Source: Roseomonas nitratireducens (GTDB lineage: Bacteria; Pseudomonadota; Alphaproteobacteria; Acetobacterales; Acetobacteraceae). From it: a stretch of DNA of 64,000 nt. The position numbers were made by a program, and so were the translations under genes. Below the pieces are notes generated by a model. The model was given only the letters and a program-made list of their open reading frames with translations, was not told where the DNA came from and made no database searches. Location: the NCBI RefSeq assembly GCF_017813355.1, contig NZ_JAGIYZ010000001.1, forward strand, positions 124,001-188,000, given 5' to 3'. This document shows, in pieces, positions 8,011 through 14,863 of this stretch; within the stretch, counting starts at the first letter, position 1; each line of letters opens with the position of its first letter.

Positions 8011-9359
8011 GCGGCGTCCGCCTTTCCTGCCGCCGCGACACGCGCGGCAAACACCTTCCCGAGCGCGGCGAGCGCGGCATCGCTGCCGCGCGGGCCGATC
8101 AGCGTGATCCCCGCCGGCAGGCCGTCCGGCCGCGGCGGGCCCGGCACCGCCAGCGCGGCGAGGTCGAGCAGGTTGACGAAGTTCGTATAGGTGCCGAGCC
8201 GGGCATTCGGCCCAAAGGGATCCGCCGCCAGCGCCGCGAGCGTCGGGAAGCAGGGCACCGAGGGCACGGCGAGGACATCGAAGCGCGCGAAGAAATCCTC
8301 CGCGGCGCGGCGATGCTCGGCTAGGCGGTACATGCCGCGGAAGGCGTCGACGGCGGAAAACCGCGCCGCGCCGGCGACGATCGCCTGCGTCACCGGATGC
8401 AGCGCGCCCGGATGCGCGGCGGCGAAGTCGCCGAAGGCGGCGGCGCGTTCCGCGACCCAGGGGCCGTCATAGAGAAGCGCCGCGGTGTCCAGCAGCGCCG
8501 TGATGGACGCTTCCTCGGCACCCGGCAGCAGCCCGCGCGCGGCAACCCAGGCGGCGCGCGCCGGGGCTTCGTCCAGGTGCAGGTCGGGCGCGGCGGGGAT
8601 GGCGATGCGCGCCGGCGCCGTGCCGGGTTCCGCCCAGGCGATCGGGCGGCTGAACGGGTCGGCCCGGTCCTCGCCCGCCAGGACGCGCAAGGCGGTCCAG
8701 GCATCCTCGACATCCGCGGCGAAGACCGACACGCAGTCGAGGCTACGGCAGGCCGGCACGACGCCGCGCGTCGAGACCGCGCCCAGCGACGGCTTCAGCC
8801 CGACGATCCCGTTCAGCGCCGCGGGCACGCGCCCCGACCCGGCGGTATCCGTGCCGAGCGCGATGGCGACGATCCCCCGCGCCACGGCGACGGCGGAACC
8901 GGAGGAGGACCCGCCCGGCACGCGGTCCGGCGCGAGGGCGTTGCGCGGCGCCGGGTATGGCGTGCGCACGCCGACGAGGCCGGTGGCGAACTGGTCCAGA
9001 TTGGCCTTGCCGAGAACGAGGGCGCCGGCGGCGCGCAGCCTGGCGACGGCGGTGGCGTCCTCCGTCGGCACATGGGCGAAGGCGGGGCAGGCGGCGGTCA
9101 TGGGCCGGCCGGCGACCGCGATGTTGTCCTTCACCGCGACGGGGATGCCCCAGAGCGGGAAGCGGGCCGGATCGAAGGACGGCAGGGCGGCGATGGCGGC
9201 GGCGAGATCGGCCTCGGGCGTCAGGTCGAGGAAGATCCCCGGATCCTCGGCGGCGGTGAGGCGCCGGCGCGCTTCCGCCAGCACGGCGGCGGGCGTCGCG
9301 CCGGCGGCATAGGCCGCGTGCAGCGCGGCGATCCGGAAAGGATGGTCGACGAGGTTCAT
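8007..9359 (-). CDS. Allophanate hydrolase, amidase-signature subunit
   Basis: A 450-residue amidase-signature enzyme. The Ser-cisSer-Lys triad is visible: Lys77 (AVKDNI), the Ser run at 151-153 (GGSSSGS) and the nucleophile Ser175 (TAGSGR). The C-terminal segment TYTNFVNLLDLAALAVPGP is characteristic of allophanate hydrolase rather than of GatA or other amidases. The expected reaction is deamination of allophanate (urea-1-carboxylate), the last organic intermediate of cyanuric acid, biuret and urea-carboxylase routes. It is the first gene of the leftward operon and is coupled to its missing C-terminal domain in the next gene. No urea carboxylase or biuret hydrolase is seen in the window. Confidence 0.9.
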   Translation of the reverse strand: MNLVDHPFRIAALHAAYAAGATPAAVLAEARRRLTAAEDPGIFLDLTPEADLAAAIAALPSFDPARFPLWGIPVAVKDNIAVAGRPMTAACPAFAHVPTEDATAVARLRAAGALVLGKANLDQFATGLVGVRTPYPAPRNALAPDRVPGGSSSGSAVAVARGIVAIALGTDTAGSGRVPAALNGIVGLKPSLGAVSTRGVVPACRSLDCVSVFAADVEDAWTALRVLAGEDRADPFSRPIAWAEPGTAPARIAIPAAPDLHLDEAPARAAWVAARGLLPGAEEASITALLDTAALLYDGPWVAERAAAFGDFAAAHPGALHPVTQAIVAGAARFSAVDAFRGMYRLAEHRRAAEDFFARFDVLAVPSVPCFPTLAALAADPFGPNARLGTYTNFVNLLDLAALAVPGPPRPDGLPAGITLIGPRGSDAALAALGKVFAARVAAAGKADAA

Positions 9360-9414
9360 CGCAGTGCGGGATCAGCAAGCGGCGTGCCGACCGGCGGGCC
9401 CCGCGCCGAGGCCG

Positions 9415-9440
9415 TGTGTATGCGCAACTGCATGCAATTT
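9415..9440 (-). promoter_or_regulatory. Candidate operator/promoter of the hydrolase-ABC operon
   Basis: This AT-richer patch lies in the 204-base gap between the GntR gene and the first gene of the operon. It contains the palindrome TGCATGCA (9429-9436) and, five bases away, TGCGCA. On the minus strand a CATACA sequence could serve as a -10 element, putting the palindrome between -35 and -10. FCD-type GntR regulators usually bind short A/T-centred palindromes, so this is a plausible target of the neighbouring regulator. It was judged by eye only. Confidence 0.3.
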
Positions 9441-9563
9441 CGGCTGCGATGGGCGCCGGCTGCCGATGAAACGGGCGGCGGCGCAGGATCGCTCGCGCGT
9501 CGGGCGCGCGGGCCAGCGGTCGTCAGGCCGGCGCGTGGGTGTCGCCGTTGACCGCCCGGCGCC

Positions 9564-10277
9564 TCAGCCCATCCGGGCTGGAGGCTGCCCCGCCATCAGC
9601 CCCCAGGCGCCCTCGGTCGCCGCCAGGTGCGCCCGCACCGCGGCCGCCGCGGCCGTCGCGTCGCCGGCCAGGATCGCCGTCACGATCGCGCCGTGTTCCG
9701 CATGGGACGCCGCGAGCCGGTCCGGCCCGCCCAGCTGCGCCGCCCGGAAGGGGGCGAGCCGCCGCCGCGTCGTCTCGGCCAGTTCGGCGAGATAGCGGTT
9801 GCCCGCGCCGGCATAGAGCAATTCATGGAAGCCGACATTGGCGTCGCGATAGGCGTCCACCGCGCCATCCCGCGCCAGCCGGCCCATCGCGGCGTGGCGG
9901 GCATAGAGCGCCGCCTTCTCGGCCCGCCCCATGGCCGAGGCGCAAAGGCCGGCGCAGACCGCCTCCAGCTCCGCCATGGCCTGGAACATCTCGGCCAGCC
10001 GCGCCGGTTCCGGGCGCGCGACGACGGCGCCGCGCCGCGGGCGCTGCTCGATCAGCCCGGTCGCCGCCAGCAGCCGCAAGGCTTCGCGCACCGGGGTGCG
10101 GGAGACGCCGTGCAGCGCGGCGAGCCGTTCTTCCTCAAGCGCCATGCCGGGTGCGAGGCGGCCCTCGGTGATCGCGGAGGCGATCGCCTCGGCCAGCGTC
10201 TCGGCGCGGGTCGGGCGTCGCGCCGGCGCGTCGGGGGCCGGCCCGGTCGCGCCCGGGCTGTCGGGCCGTTCGTCCAT
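9564..10277 (-). CDS. GntR-family transcriptional regulator, FCD subfamily
   Basis: A 237-residue regulator with an N-terminal winged HTH (LAPGMALEEERLAALHGVSRTPVREALRLL split over residues about 38-66) and an all-helical FCD ligand domain behind it. The FCD metal-site region can be seen in the FHELLY and SHAEH segments. It lies directly upstream of the allophanate hydrolase operon on the same strand and is the obvious candidate to regulate it in response to an acidic pathway metabolite. A larger antisense frame extends far upstream, but the ATG at 10277 gives normal family length, with the HTH near the N-terminus. Confidence 0.9.
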   Translation of the reverse strand: MDERPDSPGATGPAPDAPARRPTRAETLAEAIASAITEGRLAPGMALEEERLAALHGVSRTPVREALRLLAATGLIEQRPRRGAVVARPEPARLAEMFQAMAELEAVCAGLCASAMGRAEKAALYARHAAMGRLARDGAVDAYRDANVGFHELLYAGAGNRYLAELAETTRRRLAPFRAAQLGGPDRLAASHAEHGAIVTAILAGDATAAAAAVRAHLAATEGAWGLMAGQPPARMG

Positions 10278-10439
10278 GCTCCGCGTCCGCCTCCTGCCGG
10301 TCGCGCGACCCCGCAGAAGGGGCCGCCGCGCCTTCTCCTTCGAAGCACGCAACGTGCCGGGCGCGAAGTCCCTCCCCCTGGGGCTTGAAACGGGGCGGCG
10401 ACAGCGCACTTGCGCTGGATCAAGAATGCCTGCCGGGGC

Positions 10440-10453
10440 TATAATCAACCTAT
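10440..10453 (+). promoter_or_regulatory. TATAAT -10 element directly before the ArsR start (possible leaderless transcript)
   Basis: A perfect TATAAT occupies 10440-10445 in otherwise GC-rich sequence. The start codon of the ArsR gene is at 10452. Initiation at the usual distance would begin at or next to the A of ATG, giving an mRNA with little or no leader. No Shine-Dalgarno sequence is visible. The -35 region is weak (TGGATC with an 18-base spacer). Confidence 0.45.
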
Positions 10454-10802
10454 GGATGTGATCGTCGACAACCGCGACGCCGCCCTGCGCGGCGCGCCGG
10501 ACGCATCGGCCATGGAGGCGCATGCCACCGAGGCCGCGGCCATGCTGCGCCTGCTCGCCAGCGAGCGGCGCCTGATGGTGCTCTGCACGCTGATCGTGGA
10601 AGGGGAGGCGCCGGTCGGGCGCCTGGCCCGCCGCGCCGGCCTCTCCCAACCCGCCATGTCGCAGCACCTGGCGAAGCTGCGGGAGGACGGGCTGGTCGCC
10701 ACGCGGCGCGAGGGCACGACGATCTACTACCGCATCTCCGACCCGCGCGTGGCGAAGATCCTGGGCACGCTGCACGAGATCTTCTGCCCGGCGGAGAATT
10801 GA
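10452..10802 (+). CDS. ArsR-family repressor with two spaced cysteines (BigR/SqrR-like)
   Basis: A 116-residue winged-helix repressor. The recognition helix region reads LSQPAMSQHLAKLREDGLV (about 64-82) and is followed by the wing. Two cysteines, Cys45 in LMVLC and Cys112 in the C-terminal LHEIFC, are 67 residues apart. This matches the spacing of the dithiol pair in the persulfide sensors SqrR and BigR, whereas arsenic sensors carry a CxCxxC near the recognition helix. It may therefore sense reactive sulfur and release DNA on forming a sulfur bridge (inference). No sulfide:quinone reductase, rhodanese or dioxygenase gene adjoins it, so its targets must lie elsewhere or be the gene itself. 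Confidence 0.87.
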   Translation: MDVIVDNRDAALRGAPDASAMEAHATEAAAMLRLLASERRLMVLCTLIVEGEAPVGRLARRAGLSQPAMSQHLAKLREDGLVATRREGTTIYYRISDPRVAKILGTLHEIFCPAEN

Positions 10803-10880
10803 TGCCCGCGGCGCCCGCCGCTCCTGGCGCCAAGGGCATTGCGATAGGATAACGACCCGGATCATCCGGGGACGACCGCC

Positions 10881-12353
10881 ATGGAGGCTGGGCAAGGCCT
10901 CGCCGCGCGACTCGCGGTGCTCGAGGCCGCCGCCGACTGGCCCGGCATCGTCGCCATCTTCGAAGCCGAGGCCGGGGCCGCGCCCGATGCGGGCGCCGTC
11001 CTCGCCTTCGTGAACGCCGCCCTCGCGCTGGGCGACCCGCAGCGGATCGCGGCGGCCACGCTCGCCGCCATCCGCGCCGAATTGCCGCGGCAGCGCCGCG
11101 TGCTCGCCGCCCGGCGCCTCGCCGGTGCCGGCCATGGGGCGGAAGCGCTGGCGACGCTCTTCGCCGATCCCGACATCCTGCGCGACGACGGCGTGCTGAC
11201 CCCGATGGGCCCGACGCTGACGGTGGTCGCGCGCGCGCTCGACCATCCCGCGCTGAAGCTCGCCACCGAGACCGCCTGGCGCCGTTTCGCCAACCTCGCC
11301 GAGCCCGAGCCCCGCCCATCCCCCTTCGGCTTCGCCGCGGCGCCGCACCTGGCCGCGGGCGGCGCGCCCGGCGCCTCCTTCGCCGTGTTCCACGCCGGCG
11401 GGCGCATGGCGGCGGAGGCGGCGGAATTCGCGCGGCTCGATGCCCAGTTCCGCGCCACCCTGGCGCAGGACCGCGCGCCCTGGGTCCGCGTGTGGGAGGA
11501 TGTCTTCGTCAACGACATGGGCCAGATCTGGCGGCCGGACCGGCGCCTGCTGCGCACCCATCGCTGGCCGCTGCTGCGCCGGTCCCGCGCCGCCATGGCG
11601 ACCGCGCCGCGGCTGGCCGAGGCGGTCTTCGCCTTCAACGAGGCCTTCAACTTCTTCCACTGGTACGCCGAATGGCTGCCGGCGCTCGCCTGGCTGCCGG
11701 AGCAGCGCGATCCGCCGATCGCCCTGCTGGAACCGCCCCGCGCGCCGGGCTTCGTGCAGGAGAGCCTGGACCTCGCCTTCGCCCGCCCGCCGCCGCGCGT
11801 GACCGTGGGCGACGCGGTCTTCGTCGAGCGGCTCTACATGGTGCCTGCCGGCGCGCCCTGGCTTACGCGCCTGGGCGCCTATCGCCCGCTGCTCGACCGC
11901 ATCGCGGCGGCGGCGGATGCGGACGCCGCGCGCGCGCCTGGGCCGCGGCGCATCTACCTGTCGCGCCGGGGCAGCGCCGCGCGGCCCATGGCGAACGAGG
12001 CGGAGGTGGAGGCGGCGCTCGCCGCGCGCGGCTACGCGACGGTGCGGCTGGAGGAGATGCCGCTGCTGCGCCAGGTCGCGCTGCTGCGCGGGGCGGAGGC
12101 GGTGGTGGCGCCGCATGGCGCGGGCCTCGCCCATCTGCTCACGGCGCGGCCGGGGCTCGCGGTGTTCGAGTTGATGCCCGTGACCCCCGCCTGGCACGCG
12201 CCGCGCTTCTGCATGGCGCGGCTGTCGCGCATCGTCGGGCATCGCCATGCGCTGTGGCTGGAGCCCGCCTTCGGGGCGGAGGAACGCTGGCGGGTGGAGA
12301 TCCCGCCGATGCTCGAGGCGCTGGCGCGGTTCGAGGCCGGGGCGCGGGGCTGA
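10881..12353 (+). CDS. GT61-family glycosyltransferase (DUF563)
   Basis: A 490-residue protein. The first 140 or so residues are helical and Ala-rich, resembling TPR-like repeats. The C-terminal half is a GT61 catalytic domain: FNFFHWYAEWLPAL near 255, IYLSRRG near 360, and the hallmark VVAPHGAGLAHLL near 412, followed by FELMP. GT61 enzymes transfer xylose, arabinose or related sugars to polysaccharide or glycoprotein. The gene converges on a sulfotransferase gene 97 bp away, so both may decorate the same surface glycan (inference). No polymerase or flippase genes are nearby. Confidence 0.85.
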   Translation: MEAGQGLAARLAVLEAAADWPGIVAIFEAEAGAAPDAGAVLAFVNAALALGDPQRIAAATLAAIRAELPRQRRVLAARRLAGAGHGAEALATLFADPDILRDDGVLTPMGPTLTVVARALDHPALKLATETAWRRFANLAEPEPRPSPFGFAAAPHLAAGGAPGASFAVFHAGGRMAAEAAEFARLDAQFRATLAQDRAPWVRVWEDVFVNDMGQIWRPDRRLLRTHRWPLLRRSRAAMATAPRLAEAVFAFNEAFNFFHWYAEWLPALAWLPEQRDPPIALLEPPRAPGFVQESLDLAFARPPPRVTVGDAVFVERLYMVPAGAPWLTRLGAYRPLLDRIAAAADADAARAPGPRRIYLSRRGSAARPMANEAEVEAALAARGYATVRLEEMPLLRQVALLRGAEAVVAPHGAGLAHLLTARPGLAVFELMPVTPAWHAPRFCMARLSRIVGHRHALWLEPAFGAEERWRVEIPPMLEALARFEAGARG

Positions 12354-12450
12354 GGGCACACCCGCCGCAGGTCACGCGTGGCAGCGCGGGCGGCCTCGCG
12401 GCGGCAGGGTGGCTTGACTGCGATGTCGCGCCGGCCGCACCGGGCGACGC

Positions 12451-13629
12451 CTATGTCGCCCGCGCCGTGCCCGAGGCCGCAACGCCCACCGTCGCGAGCG
12501 GCCGGTCGAGCCATTCGGCGACGAAGGCGGCTTCGGTCGCGTTGGCGGCCGCGAGCGCCGCGCGCGCCTCGGCGATGTCGGGCTGGCCGGCGGCGGGCTC
12601 GGCCGGGGGCTGGTCCTCCCCCGTGTTCAGCCGGGGCACGAAGGGCGGCCGGGGCAGGCCGGAATAGGCCGCGACGGCGTCGAGGAAATCCTCCAGCGCA
12701 TCGACCCGGCCCAGCACGTAGCTGCGCGCCCGCAGCGCGTCGCGCACCTCGGCCATCGTCGTGCCGCCGAAGACGAAGCGCAGCTGAGCATTGGTCGTCA
12801 CGTGGCGGAAGGGGACGCAGTCGCGCAGCGCCGTGGCGAGCGTCATGGACGACAGCGTCCTGTGAAGCGGGTGGTTCGGCGTCGCGCGCGCATAGTCGTA
12901 GAGCGACACGGCGCGCGATACGGGGTCGCGGAACACGGCGAGGAAGACGGTCGGGCGCGGGGAGGCGAGCGCGGCCGGGTTGCCGACCAGGATATGCCCG
13001 GTGACGAGCAGCCAGCGGTGGAAGAAGCCCGGATCCTCGCCCACCAGCCGCTCCAGCTCGCGCGGGTTGGTGTAGAGCACGAGGCTGCGGAACATCCGGT
13101 CGAAGGCACGGTTCAGGCTGGTGCCGCCGGTCTTGGGGATGTGCAGGAAGAAGTACAGCGGCAGCAGCCGCGGCTCCATCGCGAAGGGGTGGCGGATGGG
13201 CGGATGGCCGGCCGGCTCGGTCGCTTCCGGCGAAGGGCCGGGCGGCGCCACGGAAAAGCGCGGCCCCGCGGTGCGCTGGAATTCCGGGCTGCGCATGACG
13301 AACAGCATCAGGTCGACGGCCGTCATCTCCGCCGCGCGGAAGCGGGCGCCGAGCAGCGGGTCTTCCGGCGCGCGGCCGAGCAGCGCGCCGTAGACCGCGG
13401 CCACCTCCTCATCCGTCACGAGGTTCGCGCGCGGCGGGCGGGCGGGCGCCTGGGCCATGCGCCGGCGCTGGTACTCGGCCGAGGCCATGACCTCCGCCCG
13501 CAGCGCCGCGACCGTGTCGTGGCCGAGCCGCGCGGCCACGACGTCCTCGCTCTCGGGGTCCCGCCCGAGCAGGGTGCGGTAGGCGGCCAGGACATCGTCG
13601 CGGGTGATCGGCATCTGCGCCATTCTCAT
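12451..13629 (-). CDS. Sulfotransferase with N-terminal DUF4214 repeats
   Basis: A 392-residue protein. The first 100 residues hold two DUF4214-type units (AYRTLLGRDPESED and VYGALLGRAPEDP), the phycobilisome-linker-like modules found in bacterial surface and glycan enzymes. A family 2 sulfotransferase domain follows. Its PAPS 5'-phosphosulfate loop is FFLHIPKTGGTSL and its 3'-phosphate-binding region is FRDPVSRAVSLYDY. It should move sulfate from PAPS to a carbohydrate. Several in-frame starts are available (13671, 13629, 13623); 13629 is preferred because it precedes the first DUF4214 unit closely, but no clear ribosome site decides. It converges on the GT61 gene. Confidence 0.85.
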   Translation of the reverse strand: MRMAQMPITRDDVLAAYRTLLGRDPESEDVVAARLGHDTVAALRAEVMASAEYQRRRMAQAPARPPRANLVTDEEVAAVYGALLGRAPEDPLLGARFRAAEMTAVDLMLFVMRSPEFQRTAGPRFSVAPPGPSPEATEPAGHPPIRHPFAMEPRLLPLYFFLHIPKTGGTSLNRAFDRMFRSLVLYTNPRELERLVGEDPGFFHRWLLVTGHILVGNPAALASPRPTVFLAVFRDPVSRAVSLYDYARATPNHPLHRTLSSMTLATALRDCVPFRHVTTNAQLRFVFGGTTMAEVRDALRARSYVLGRVDALEDFLDAVAAYSGLPRPPFVPRLNTGEDQPPAEPAAGQPDIAEARAALAAANATEAAFVAEWLDRPLATVGVAASGTARAT

Positions 13630-13723
13630 GTCGAAACGGTGCGCGGGGGGCAAGGGCGCCCCCCTCTGCACGGGCGGCGCCCGCGCCCTATGCTGGCCCC
13701 GGGACGAAGGGGGAAGGAAACGG

Positions 13724-14863
13724 ATGCTGCCGCTTCAGGGTGTGCGCGTGATCGAGGTCGGCCAGGCGCTGGCCGGGCCGCTGGCCGGGGCCATCATGGC
13801 CGACATGGGCGCCGACGTGATCAAGGTGGAGAAGCCCGATGGCGGCGACGACGCGCGCGGCTGGGGCCCGCCCTTCGGGCCGGATGGCGTCACCTCGCTC
13901 TATTTCCACGGGCAGAACCGCAACAAGCGCGGCATCACGCTGGACCTGAAGAAGGCGGAGGATGTCGAGGCGCTGCACCGCCTGTGCGAGACCGCCGACA
14001 TCCTGGTGCAGAACCTCCGCCCGGGCGTGGTGGAGGAGATCGGCATCGGCCCCGCCGCGATGCTCGCGCGGCATCCGCGCCTGATCTACTGCTCCATCTG
14101 GGCCTTCGGCGATCGCGGGCCGATGCGGATGAAGCCGGGGTTCGACCCGCTGCTGCAGGCCTATGGCGGCATGATGAGCGTGACCGGCCGGCCGGAGGAT
14201 CCGCCGACCTTCTGCGGTGCGTCCATCAACGACAAGGCGACGGGGATGTTCACCGTCATCGGCGCGCTGGGGATGCTGCGGCGGCGCGACATCACGGGCC
14301 GCGGCGGGCTGGTCGACACGTCGCTGTTCGAGACCGCGGTGCATTGGGTGGAAGGCCAGGTGAACAACCACCTGCACACGGGTGACGTGCCGAAGCGCCA
14401 CGGCACGGGCGGCGCCGTCATCGTGCCCTACCAGGTGTTCGACACGGCGGACCGGCCGCTGTGCCTGGCCGCCGGCAACGACCGGCTCTGGGCGCGCTGC
14501 GCGGCGGTGCTGGGCCATGCCGAATGGGCGGGCGACGAGCGCTTCGCCAAGGGCGCGGCGCGCGTGCGCAACAAGGCGGTGCTGCTGCCCTTGATCGCGG
14601 AAGTCCTGCGCACGCGCCCGCGCGACGAGTGGATCGCGGCACTCGAGGGCGCGGGCGTGCCCTGCGCGCCGGTGAACGACATCGGGGAGGTCGTGGCGAG
14701 CCCGCAATTCGACGCTGTGGGCATCGTGCAGCAACTGCCCGGCGGCGGGCCGCGGGTGGTGGGGCTGCCGATCAGCTTCGACGGGGAACGGCCGCGATCG
14801 CTGCGCGACGCGCCGCGGTTGGGCGAGCATGATGCGGAGGTGCTGGGGCGGGCTAGAGGATGA
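13724..14863 (+). CDS. Family III CoA-transferase (CaiB/BaiF type)
   Basis: A 379-residue family III CoA-transferase, which moves CoA between carboxylic acids through an aspartyl-CoA thioester. The N-terminus (GVRVIEVGQALAGPLAGAIMADMGADVIKVE) binds CoA. The catalytic Asp is in the KPGFDPLLQAYGG motif near residue 147. A good ribosome site (GGAAGG) precedes the ATG at 13724, and upstream in-frame codons were rejected. The last 11 bases overlap the end of the convergent M64 peptidase gene. No dehydrogenase or hydratase gene accompanies it, so the acyl substrate is not indicated. Confidence 0.93.
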   Translation: MLPLQGVRVIEVGQALAGPLAGAIMADMGADVIKVEKPDGGDDARGWGPPFGPDGVTSLYFHGQNRNKRGITLDLKKAEDVEALHRLCETADILVQNLRPGVVEEIGIGPAAMLARHPRLIYCSIWAFGDRGPMRMKPGFDPLLQAYGGMMSVTGRPEDPPTFCGASINDKATGMFTVIGALGMLRRRDITGRGGLVDTSLFETAVHWVEGQVNNHLHTGDVPKRHGTGGAVIVPYQVFDTADRPLCLAAGNDRLWARCAAVLGHAEWAGDERFAKGAARVRNKAVLLPLIAEVLRTRPRDEWIAALEGAGVPCAPVNDIGEVVASPQFDAVGIVQQLPGGGPRVVGLPISFDGERPRSLRDAPRLGEHDAEVLGRARG

